In this document: positions 55,712 through 64,000 of the stretch, piece by piece
Numbering within the stretch: position 1 is the stretch's first letter
How the letters are laid out: each line of letters begins with the position of its first letter
Source: Piliocolobus tephrosceles
Taxonomy: Eukaryota > Chordata > Mammalia > Primates > Cercopithecidae
DNA length: 64,000 nt
NCBI RefSeq assembly: GCF_002776525.5
Contig: NC_045452.1
Location: 23,711,802 to 23,775,801, forward strand
Direction: 5' to 3'
The notes under the pieces: generated by a model
What the model saw: only the letters and a program-made list of their open reading frames with translations
Databases searched by the model: none
Told to the model about the DNA's origin: nothing
Position numbers and translations under genes: made by a program

Positions 55712-56106
55712 CCAAAGTCACTTTCCTACAAGGCCCAGATCCTGATTGGGGTGCACCTGAGGAAAGGGGGAGGGGGCAGTTCTGCCTGGGAGATAAGAAA
55801 ACTTTTGGGAGGAGATGACACTGGACTTGGGGCTTAAGGGGAGGAGTGAGGGTAGGCTGTGGGGGATGCTAGGGAAAGGCCTCCAGTAGAGGGAAGAGTG
55901 TCAGTGTCAGTGACAGCCCAGAGACACAGAGGAAGTACGCCTGTGGAATACAAAGGGTGCACATAGACAGCGCTTGTGTGTGCCTGGGATAACAGGAAAG
56001 GGATGGAAATGGCCATTTGCTCAGCTGGAGAGCTGAACAGCCAGGTCATGAGGTGGGCCTTGTGTATATGTTTTGATGTACATGGGACCCTTTCTTTTCT
56101 TCCTAG

Positions 56107-56216
56107 TGAATTCTCCAGTGCTCTGGAGTACCTGAAATTACTTCATTCTTTCGTGGACTCTGTGGGGATTGTGAGCCCCCCACTCTCCAGCAGCTCCGTG
56201 CTCAAATCCGCCCTGG
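56107..56216 (+). CDS. SREBF2: SREBF2 exon 14: regulatory domain
   Basis: Acceptor TTCTTCCTAG, donor CTGG|GTAAGC; 110 nt, residues 830-865 with split codons at both ends (Cys829 and Gly866). The sequence EFSSALEYLKLLHSFVDSVG is helical, followed by a Ser/Pro-rich loop. Codon 857 (56189-56191) is AGC, Ser, aligned with human Arg860, a reported Arg/Ser polymorphic site. Confidence 0.97.
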
Positions 56217-57039
56217 GTAAGCACCTGCGGGTGGCCCACAGTCTCAGGGTGCTCAGTTCAGGTCTTCACAGTGCTTTTGCCCCAGAGGTCCAGGGTGTTA
56301 GGAGTGTAGATGCCAGCATCTTCTCTGGATCCCAGGTTTATACCTATGGCCCTCATGTGACCCCAACTCACAGTCACCCCCTCCCAAACAGCACTCAGAG
56401 GCAGGAAACTATGGTTTTCAGAGAAGTAGGGCAATGAGTGACTGAATGTCTTCCTCAAGCCCTGGCTGTGTGGCCCCGGTGAGGACCCTTCTTAATTCCC
56501 AGAAGAACAAGCAACGAGTGGCCCAGGCACCAGGGATGGCAGGGAGTCACCTTTCAGATGCACAATGGCCCCTGAGGCAGCTCTTGGGCCTTACATTGTT
56601 TGTTCTGAAGAGACTTTTCATCTGGGCCTCTCTACCACTCCCAGCCCCTCATCACCTCAGTGTCACAGCGCAGCCTGCTGACTGGATTGACACCAGGACA
56701 TTTCTTTGCTTCTGTCCCTAAACTGCCATCAGGATGATAGCACATTAGCTGCCAACTCTTGGGCTTCTGTGGCCACCTGGGAAGATGGGGGTACCAAGCT
56801 ACCTCTGGTCACTCTCCCTGGGAAGGGAGGGATCCCAGAAAATCAGCCACCCCATCATGATCCCTGACCTGTGGCCTCTGTTTTCAAGTTTAGGGAAGCA
56901 TGACCATCCCTGCTGGTTTTGTGGGATCACTACTGTCATCATTTTGCAGTTGAAAAAACTAAGGCTGAGAGATGACTTAAAATACTCTTAACAGGAGCCT
57001 GTTCCAGATACTTTGAAGATACCATTCTTTATGGCGGTT
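56217..57039. other. Intron 14 unique sequence
   Basis: A short MIR-like trace (TTGCAGTTGAAAAAACTAAGGC) near 56945-56980; otherwise nothing recognised. Confidence 0.45.
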
Positions 57040-57530
57040 GAAAGCTTAGGTTGTATCCATCTTTTTACTTAAAAACAACACTGCAATGAACATCTGTGTT
57101 AAACTTTTTTCTCTCTTTAAGCCAATTTCATTATGACAGACTGCCAAAAATGGGATTACTAGCTTAATGGGAGTGAACTTTTTTTTTTTTTTGAGACGGA
57201 GTCTTGCTCTTGTTCTTGTTGCCCAGGCTGGAGGGCAATGGCGCGATCTCGGCCCACTGCAACCTCCACCCCCTTGGGGTTCAAGCGATTCTCTTGCCTC
57301 AGCCTCCCTAGTAGCTGGGATTACAGGTGCCCACCACTGTGCCTGGCTAACTTTTTTGTGTATTTTTAGTAGAGCGGGGTTTTCACCATGTCGGCCAGGC
57401 TGGTCTCAAACTCCTGACCTCAGGTGATCCACCTCCCAAAATGCTGGGATTACAGACATGAACCACCGCGCCCAGCCAGGAGTGAACATTTTTAAGGCTC
57501 TTGATACATATTGCCAAACACTTTGCATGA
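57040..57530 (-). mobile_element. Old LINE fragment split by an Alu
   Basis: AACACTGCAATGAACATCTGTG, AAAATGGGATTACTAGCTTAATGG and, after the Alu, CATATTGCCAAACACTTTGC resemble antisense old L1/HAL1 sequence. Confidence 0.55.
57179..57478 (-). mobile_element. AluS-like element in intron 14
   Basis: Target duplication GGAGTGAAC at 57170-57178 and 57479-57487. Confidence 0.94.
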
Positions 57531-57708
57531 TTGCGCTGGTTTATTCCCCTCCCCGCGAGTCCTGGGTGTGGGAGCCCAGAGGCTATTGGCCCATTCCCAG
57601 CAGGCAAAGATGTTACCCACCTCCTAGAAAGGAAGCGTAGCAGCCTCTGAGCACCACACGTCTCGTTTCTGTGGGTGTTGGAGTACGTTTGGTGCCGTTC
57701 CCCTCTAG

Positions 57709-57841
57709 GTCCAGACATCATCTGTCGGTGGTGGACGTCTGCAATCACTGTGGCCATCAGCTGGCTCCAGGGAGACGACGCAGCTGTACGCTCTCATTTT
57801 ACCAAAGTAGAACGCATCCCCAAGGCCCTGGAAGTGACAGA
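57709..57841 (+). CDS. SREBF2: SREBF2 exon 15: regulatory domain
   Basis: Acceptor GTTCCCCTCTAG, donor ACAGA|GTGCGT; residues 867-909. PDIICRWWTSAITVAISWLQGDD is a hydrophobic, tryptophan-rich helix conserved in SREBPs, followed by a basic stretch (RSHFTKVERIPKAL). The donor has GTGCGT instead of GTRAGT. The frame is confirmed because GA plus the next exon's GAGC gives Glu-Ser. Confidence 0.96.
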
Positions 57842-59354
57842 GTGCGTAACCCTCCTTGGCCACTCACTTGCTTCTCTCCAGGGGAATCTTGTTTGAGTTA
57901 GCGGGAGCAAGCTGGACTGGGTGGGCATGTTGGGGTGAAGGGTCTGGACTGCATGACAGGTGGGTGGCTAGAAAAGTCGGGGGTGAGGGCACCATGGAGA
58001 ACTCAAGTTGGGCCAGCAGGTCCTCTGTGCAAGTGTCCTGCTCTGCACAACATGACAGTTGTCCCAGCAGCTGTCAGCACTGCCTCCGGGTCCTCCTCCC
58101 TGCAGCTTTCATGGCACCACAGGCTGAAAAGAAGAGACGAGAGCACTGTGGCTCCCAGCATCTTCAGAAGTTTCGTGGTGGAGGCAGGCATTGGTGGTTC
58201 ACAATCAGTGCAGAGAGGCCACTGTTGCCCCCAAAACTCATGTGCACTGGAGCATCCTGCCCCTGTGTGCCAGCATTTTACCCACTTTCCTTCCAGCCAC
58301 CTCCAGCCCCACCATCAACCCTGGCAACCTTGTCCTGTAACTAAAATAGCCTTTAGCACATGGCATAACCAGAGAGCTTTTGACATTCCTCTTTGGAGAT
58401 TCATGTCTGCGTCTTGGGGGCATTCAGCACTTAGTGACGGGCAGCCCTGCCTGCTGACTCCCCAGCTGTTTCTAATTGGATCTGAGTGTTCTAAGAGAAA
58501 CTGTAAAATGCTCCAGGACAGAAAGGCCCCACGAGGTCCTAGCCTTAGAGCCAAAGCTGTAGCATTTCCTATCAAGCAGACTCTTAACCAGCGCACAGGA
58601 AGTTGCTTAGAAGAGTAAGTATACACAGGCTTGAAGTCCTGTGTTCCCTGAAGTAGATGTGACATCCTAATTGCATTGAAGTAGCCCCATTTTTAAGCAC
58701 TCTGACTAGGTAAGCACCCAGCCCTGTGTAGCATTCCACCTGTATGTGTGTCTCCCCCAGTCAATGTGCCTGAGGACACTGAGGCTCAGCAGGTAAGTTG
58801 TCTAAAGTCATCTCACTCCTGAGCAGCAGAGCTGCCATGGACAGCCAAGACACCCCTGCAGGCACTGGTGCCTCCTGGATTCACTTACCCCTGGGTCCCT
58901 CTGCTCTTCAGGGACTAGGATGCTATGAGACCCCCCCTCCATCCCTAGCCTACCCTTCCACTCCCAGTCTGCTCTACAGAAAGAAGCTAAGTTTCTCCAG
59001 AGAGTTTAACACCACATATCTGGGAGGGTGGTCCCTTAAAGAACGGGCACAACATCTTATTGTGGCCAGTTTATAGGTAAGGAAACTGAGGCACACATGT
59101 TGGAATGACTTATCTTGGGTGGCTTCTTAGCAGCAGATGTGATGGTGAATCCTGTGTCTCTGACTTCCAGCACTGAATGAAGGTGCTACAGGGTGTGGCG
59201 CTCACCCTAGCTCAGGGCTGGCATTTCAGGTCTGGAGCCATAGTGGCACATATCATATCAGTGTGGGGCGTGGCGGTCACTGGCTTGGGCCCCTCTGCCT
59301 GTCACGCGGGTAACACATAGCAACCTGCCTCTCGACTCCCTATCACTGCTGCAG
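57842..59354. other. Intron 15, Alu-free
   Basis: 1.5 kb unique sequence with weak antisense MIR traces at 58745-58850 (ACTGAGGCTCAGCAGGTAAG) and 59050-59170 (AGGTAAGGAAACTGAGGCAC). It contains a 227-codon chance open frame (57935-58618) that I do not call as a gene. Confidence 0.55.
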
Positions 59355-59523
59355 GAGCCCCCTGGTGAAGGCCGTCTTCCATGCCTGCAGAGCCATGCAT
59401 GCTTCACTCCCTGGAAAAGCAGATGGGCAGCAGAGTTCCTTCTGCCATTGCGAGAGGGCCAGCGGCCACCTATGGAGCAGCCTCAACGTCAGCGGGGCCA
59501 CCTCTGACCCTGCCCTCAACCAC
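59355..59523 (+). CDS. SREBF2: SREBF2 exon 16: regulatory domain, directly upstream of mir-33a
   Basis: Acceptor TCACTGCTGCAG, donor CAC|GTGAGT; completes Glu910 and encodes residues 911-966 (SPLVKAVFHACRAM to SDPALNH). The motif HCERASGHLW is a Cys/His-containing segment of the regulatory domain. The intron that follows hosts the mir-33a hairpin, whose 5' end is 437 nt downstream of this exon's end. Confidence 0.97.
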
Positions 59524-59959
59524 GTGAGTGGGGCCTGAGCTGGCCCTGGGGGAGGTGCTCTGCACTGGCTTATGAGAACACTCCCACTCACCTCATGCTG
59601 ACCCCGAAAGTGGGGCCATCCAAGAGACAAAGAAACCAGGACAGCAGCCCCCTTTCAAAAAAAGTTACAGCCTATTGGCCTAGGTGGACTGCCTTTTCAG
59701 CCTCTGAGGCAAGCGTGTTTCTACCTGCACCTTTCTTAGGCTCCCAGAGTCCCAGGTCCTGCTGGCCCATAGCCTCTGTAAATCCAGGTACACCCCAGCT
59801 GGCCAGGGGTTCACCCTGCATTTGCTCCAGCAGTTTGCATGACTTCCCAGGCCTCTGCAGGCAGCCTTGGAGTGGGCCCCTGCCCCCTTGGGCACACAAA
59901 CAGAGCTGAAGACCACCCTGGGCACCTCCCTGGCTGGCTGTACACCTCCTGGCGGGCAG
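59524..59959. other. Intron 16 upstream flank of mir-33a
   Basis: Unique sequence of moderate to high GC; no repeat. It would form the 5' flank of the primary microRNA. Confidence 0.6.
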
Positions 59960-60028
59960 CTGCGGTGCATTGTAGTTGCATTGCATGTTCTGGTGGTACC
60001 CATGCAATGTTTCCACAGTGCATCACAG
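59960..60028 (+). ncRNA. MIR33A: microRNA precursor mir-33a in SREBF2 intron 16
   Basis: A 69-nt stem-loop begins CTGCGGTGCATTG and ends CAGTGCATCACAG. The 5p product (seed TGCATTG) lies at 59965-59985 and the 3p product (starting CAATGTTTCC) at 60005-60026. Location in intron 16 of SREBF2 is the known, deeply conserved arrangement. miR-33a is co-transcribed with its host and represses ABCA1, NPC1 and fatty-acid oxidation genes such as CPT1A, so the locus raises cellular cholesterol from two sides. Compared with the human hairpin as I recall it, only position 4 differs (U to C at 59963). This turns a basal U-A pair into a C/A mismatch two bases below the mature 5' end. Confidence 0.97.
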
Positions 60029-60407
60029 AGGCCTGCCTGGCCCTCGAGAGCCTGCCCACTGTGCCCTGACCGAAGGCCCGATCACTTGGGGGAGGGGATC
60101 CTGATAGAGGGCACTGCTGCCACTGTTGGGACCTAAGTCACAGCCATCCCAGGAAACAGAGGAGGGCACCCAGCTGGAAGTGGAGCATCACCTGGTCTCC
60201 TGAGGAACATGCCCTTAACTCCAGAGTGGGAGGGACAGGAAGAGTTCTGGAGATTCAGATTCTCAGCCATTCCCTGGGGTTTGGTCTCAGCTGGCTAGGC
60301 TAGTACTTCAAGCTAGATACTGTCAGTGGACCTGGGCACTGGGAAGAACCCAGGACAGCGTGCCAGCCCCTATAGGGACAGGCAGTGTGCAGAAAAGGCC
60401 CCAACTG
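60029..60407. other. Intron 16 downstream flank of mir-33a
   Basis: Unique sequence; nothing further recognised before the Alu at 60408. Confidence 0.55.
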
Positions 60408-60699
60408 GCTGGGCGCGGTGGCTCACACCTGTAATCCCAGCACTTTGGGAAGCTGAGGTGGGCAGATACCTGAGGTCAGGAGTTCGAGACCAGCCTGGCC
60501 AACATGGTGAAACCCCTTTTGTACTAAAAATACAAAAATTAGCCAGGTGTGGTGGCATATATCTGTAATCCCAGCTACTCAGGAGGCTGAGGCAGAAGAA
60601 TTGCTTGAACCCGGGAGGTAGAGGTTGCGGTGAGCCAAGATCACACCACTGCACTCCAGCCTGGGTAACAGAGCAAGACTCCATCTTTTAAAAAAAACG
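60408..60699 (+). mobile_element. AluS-like element in intron 16
   Basis: GGCTGGGCGCGGTGGCTCACACC to CCATCTTTTAAAAAAA; 380 nt downstream of mir-33a. Confidence 0.94.
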
Positions 60700-61364
60700 G
60701 GGTTGGGGGGGCAAATGCCCTGGGCTGCCAAGACCAAGGGCAGATGGCGAGCCACATCTCAGCCTCTCTTTTGGGCTTTCCATTAGTCTCTTCCATATTT
60801 GTCTTCATGAGAGAACCAAACGGTACAGGCTCAGTTTGGGGAATGAGAGGCTTACAGCCACCCTTTGGACCGGGGTTCCTTGATAGCAGCTCTGTGGTAG
60901 GAGAGTGAGCTTAGAAGACGAGCCCATGCAGCCTGATGGCCCTCAGAGGGCAGAATCCAGCCATAGGCTTGCTGCCTCCGTGTCCACAGGCGCTTCTGCA
61001 GCATGCACAGCTTAGAAGCGCCAGGTTTTGTTTGAGGAGAGGGATCCTTATCCGCATCCCCTTGAAGCACACAACAGCCAGAAAACAGTGTAGGCAAGGA
61101 TCAAGGTCTCGTGCCGGGACAGGGCAGGGTCTTCCCCAGGCCCAGTGTCTTGGGAAGGAGGAAAGCCAGGGCTAGGTGAGATGAGGCTTGGCCTGAGGGA
61201 GTTCATCTGGACCGGCGGGCTACTTGCGGCCCATCTCAACAAGGACTCGCTGCTCCTCACTGCTTGGTGTCGCGCTGGTGTGCCATTGCGAGCCAGGTGG
61301 GCAGCCAGCCCCATAGGTAGTGGGCGGAGAGTATGCATAGCCCACATGCAGTACCTTCTCATAT
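60700..61364. other. Intron 16 unique sequence
   Basis: Nothing recognised. Confidence 0.5.
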
Positions 61365-61515
61365 GACACAGCAGCCCTGTGGTGGTGCCATTTCCATTTT
61401 TTTGGATGAAGAAACAGACTCAGAGAGACTAAGTCCTATGCCAGGGTCATGTAGCTAGTAAGTGGCAGAGCCAGGTCAGTCAGCCTAGTCCCCAAGCACT
61501 AAACCATTCTGTGGT
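61365..61515 (-). mobile_element. MIR fragment (antisense)
   Basis: GGATGAAGAAACAGACTCAGAGAG and GTCATGTAGCTAGTAAGTGGCAGAGCC follow antisense MIR. Confidence 0.8.
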
Positions 61516-62002
61516 TGTCTTCTGAGACACCTGTCTTCCTCCCCGCCTCCTCGTCCTCCTTCCCCCAGCCCCATCTCCAAGCTCTGCTGCCACTTCAGGC
61601 TTTTCCTTGGCACCTAGTGGGTATCTCAGCCTCCTAGCCAGCCATGGTGGAGCTCCCATGGGGTGGAAGAACCTGCGCCTTCAACCCACAAGGGTTTGAT
61701 TTTTGCCCCTGCCACCTGCCTGTGCTATGTCCCCTATACAAGCTGCTGTCCCTGTCAGAGCCTTGCTTTCTCACCTGCAGAATGGGGAGGGCTTGTCTCC
61801 CACCTCCTGGGGCCATGGAAGGGACTGGTTCTCCCCTGAGCTGTTCCCTCACATCCTGCAGAGTTCACCAGGCTCTGGGGCTCTCCACTTCCTCCCAGAG
61901 CTGCTGAGTGTTGGTCTGGGGGGAAGCCTGGTAGGTGCTGGGATCCTTGCCTCAGGGATGGGCCAGTCACCTGTTCCCCGTCTCTCGTGGCTGACCCCGC
62001 AG
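61516..62002. other. Intron 16 3' end
   Basis: A weak sense MIR trace at about 61690-61810 (TTTCTCACCTGCAGAATGGG); ends at the exon 17 acceptor. Confidence 0.45.
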
Positions 62003-62188
62003 GTGGTCCAGCTGCTCACCTGTGACCTGCTACTGTCGCTACGGACAACGCTCTGGCAAAAGCAGGCCAGTGCCAGCCAGGCTGTGGGGGAGACCTACCA
62101 CGCATCAGGCGCTGAACTGGCGGGCTTCCAGCGGGACCTGGGCAGCCTGCGCAGGCTGGCACACAGCTTCCGCCCAGCGTACCGCAAG
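62003..62188 (+). CDS. SREBF2: SREBF2 exon 17: regulatory domain
   Basis: Acceptor GACCCCGCAG, donor AAG|GTGAGG; 186 nt, phase 0 at both ends, residues 967-1028. VVQLLTCDLLLSLRT is a leucine-rich helix, followed by a QASASQAVGETYHASG loop and a basic helical end (SLRRLAHSFRPAYRK). Being a multiple of three, it could be skipped without frameshift. Confidence 0.97.
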
Positions 62189-63138
62189 GTGAGGCCCAGC
62201 TGGCTGGTGGGGCAGGGCAGATTGGAGCCTGTGGGGCCTGAGCCCAGAACCCAGCATGGGCACCAGCGCATGGTGGTGGAGTTGGCCCTCTGAGGTCAGC
62301 CTGGTGACCTGTCGAGCACCTGCTTGGCTCATGCCCAACACTGGGCTGGGCGCCATGTGTCCCTGTGTTCAGCACACGTTGGTTGAGTGCCTGCTGTGTG
62401 CCTGGCCCCGGAGCTCAGCAGGGAGCAGGCCACACTTTGCTGCCACAGACAGGGGCCAGCAGGGAGCTGTGCCTCCCCAGGCACATGCTGAGTGGGAGGG
62501 TTCTGAGGGCAATGGCGGCAAGTCAGGGCTCCTGGCCCGGTCCCAAGCTCCGCTTTGACTTTCATAACTGTTGGCAAAGTGACAATTTCTCTAGAACCGC
62601 ACTTAAAGGGAAATTCACTCTCTTTTTCATAGTAACTAGAGGCTTCGGTTCTGCTGCTGGGTAACATCCTCTTGGCAGTGGCCACATGATCTGAACTAAG
62701 TCACAGAAGAAAGGTCTGTGACTGGGCTTGCCGGGCTCCAGCCATTTCCATTTTTGTTTATTTTTATTGCTACATAATTTATTCAACATGTTTGTACCTG
62801 TATTTTTTTCTAAAAATTTGAGTGAGATGACTCACAAGTGTCATTGAAGGGGCACGGGCTGGGCTGGAAGGAGACGGCCTCAGAGCGAGGCTGCTGCCGT
62901 GGAGCCTGATATTCAGCCCCCACACCCATCACCCTGAGGTGCTGTGGGACCCACACGGTTGCACTGGGCCACTGTGTGCAGCGAGCCAAGACAGACACAG
63001 CAGACAGTATCATCAGAGAGCCATTCCTTACTATGGAAAAGAGGGCATGTACCCCAAGGCCTGGGGCGGTACCCCTGCCTCCGGGAGCCCCCTCTGGTCA
63101 GCCCTCCGGTCTTCTCACAGCATGGCTGGCAACAATGG
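62189..63138. other. Intron 17 unique sequence
   Basis: No exon or repeat recognised. Confidence 0.5.
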
Positions 63139-63277
63139 CTTTTTTTTTTTTTTTTTTTTAATAGATAGGGTCTTGCTATGTGGCCCAGGCTGATCTCAAA
63201 CCCCTAGCCTCAAGCTATCCTCCTGCCTCCACCTTCCAAAGTGCTGGGATTACAGGTGTGAGCCACCTCGCCTGGTC
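63139..63277 (-). mobile_element. Alu monomer fragment in intron 17
   Basis: Poly-T, AATAGATAGGGTCTTGCTATG, CTCAAACCCCTAGCCTCAAGC; ends CACCTCGCCTGG. Confidence 0.87.
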
Positions 63278-63969
63278 CAAAGGCCTCCTCTTAAATACCA
63301 TTTCCATTCTGCTTCTCCCTGCTGAGAGCCCATCAGTGGCTCCCCATTGCCTACCAGGACCAGAATCCACTTGGCAGCCCTGAAGACCCTCCCTGAAGAC
63401 TGAGATATAAAGGCATCAAAAAGAGCTTGAGATTTTAAGAAATGGCAGACCTCGGCCTTGCCCTTCACCCAGCAGTGGCTCATACCTAAGCACTGCAGAC
63501 TTGACCTGCACACCTCTAGACTCTGTGCCTTTCTAAAGATACAGAAAGAGGATACCAAACCTCTCTGGTACCAGCCCAACTGTCCCTCCTCACCTCTCTG
63601 TCCCTGTCACACCTGTCCTTTTGTCAAACTCGAAGCAGCCTCCAGGGCCTTGGGGCTTCACCCAGGACACTTGTCTGCCAGCCCCACAAGGTGCATCCAG
63701 GGCTTTCTTGTCACCAGTTGGGAAAAGCAGGCCTTTTGCCTCTCTCGCCTCTCTCCTCTCGTCCTGCTCCTGCCGTGCAGCCAGGTTTCCAGCCTGGCTC
63801 ACCGTCAGAGTAGGGGACAACAAAGGTTGCTTTTCAGGGGTGAGCAAGGCAAGTTGGTGTGGGAAGGGATGTCATCAGGCGGCAGGCGAGATGGCTCAGG
63901 GAGAGCTACCCTGGGCATAGACAGGTGGGGACCAGGGATATGACGGATGTCACCCCGGCGCCTCCCCAG
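63278..63969. other. Intron 17 3' part
   Basis: Unique sequence. CCTTTGGCC-like old repeat traces are possible near 63300-63380. Ends at the exon 18 acceptor. Confidence 0.45.
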
Positions 63970-64000
63970 GTGTTCCTGCATGAAGCGACCGTGCGCCTGA
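63970..64000 (+). CDS. SREBF2: SREBF2 exon 18, first 31 nt
   Basis: Acceptor GCGCCTCCCCAG is followed by GTG TTC CTG CAT GAA GCG ACC GTG CGC CTG, encoding VFLHEATVRL (residues 1029-1038), which continues exon 17 in frame. The exon is cut by the window end. About 100 more residues and the 3' UTR are expected beyond it. Confidence 0.95.
   Translation, partial: MFLHEATVRL

Larger units (their letters stand above)
1..64000 (+). other. SREBF2: SREBF2 gene body, intron 1 to start of exon 18
   Basis: The whole window is the interior of one gene for SREBP-2, a membrane-bound bHLH-zip transcription factor of the ER. When sterols are low it travels with SCAP to the Golgi, is cut by Site-1 and Site-2 proteases, and its N-terminal half enters the nucleus to activate HMGCR, LDLR and related genes. 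Exons 2-17 and part of 18 join with GT/AG splice sites and continuous frame. Identity rests on the bHLH block with its SREBP-specific tyrosine, the RSVL protease motif between two membrane helices, and mir-33a in intron 16. The gene extends beyond both window ends. Confidence 0.98.

Noticed and set aside
57935..58618. 227-codon frame as an intron-nested gene
   Set aside because: No domain, no promoter or poly(A) context; overlaps equally long frames on the other strand, as expected in GC-richer intron.
61703..62293. 196-codon frame covering exon 17 and flanking intron as an alternative exon
   Set aside because: The intron parts have no supporting sites; the 62001-62002 acceptor and 62189 donor give perfect continuity.

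Overview
The window is primate genomic DNA that lies entirely inside one protein-coding gene on the + strand: SREBF2, which encodes sterol regulatory element-binding protein 2 (SREBP-2), the master transcription factor of cholesterol synthesis and LDL uptake. It starts inside intron 1 and ends 31 bases into exon 18. I assembled sixteen complete coding exons (2 to 17) plus the start of exon 18 from GT/AG splice sites and unbroken reading frame. They give residues 31 to 1038 of a predicted protein of about 1138 residues. Exon 1, the promoter and the 3' end are outside the window. Residue numbers assume that exon 1 encodes 30 residues as in human.

Organism: roughly 70 Alu elements mark a primate. 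At least seven young AluY copies carry variants typical of the Old World monkey AluYR lineage (for example GATCCGGCCACTGC near the 3' end and GGCGTAAACC). I therefore infer a cercopithecid such as macaque, baboon or guenon, not a human or other ape.

Layout: 1-25,701 is intron 1, about 25.7 kb of Alu, old L1, L2 and MIR copies with no exon. From 25,702 to 33,999 exons 2-7 encode the activation/low-complexity region, the Gln-rich region, the bHLH-leucine zipper and the phosphodegron-containing linker. Exons 8-9 (35,498-36,393) encode the SUMO/caspase motif, both membrane helices and the lumenal Site-1 protease motif. Exons 10-18 (39,008 to the end) encode the cytosolic regulatory domain that binds SCAP. 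Intron 11 is 9.9 kb and repeat-rich. Introns 12-17 are comparatively Alu-poor.

Intron 16 contains the microRNA gene MIR33A (59,960-60,028). Host and guest work together. SREBP-2 raises cholesterol synthesis and uptake, while miR-33a, made from the same transcript, represses cholesterol export and fatty-acid oxidation genes such as ABCA1 and CPT1A.

Points for a second look are: a basal-stem substitution in the mir-33a hairpin; an intron 7 read-through form that would encode a soluble, membrane-free SREBP-2; a 90-nt intron 6 that can be retained in frame; two sites where this animal differs from the usual human residue at known human polymorphisms; two perfect 23-bp hairpins in intronic DNA; and tandem Alu insertions at reused target sites. 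I found no separate new gene system beyond SREBF2/MIR33A.
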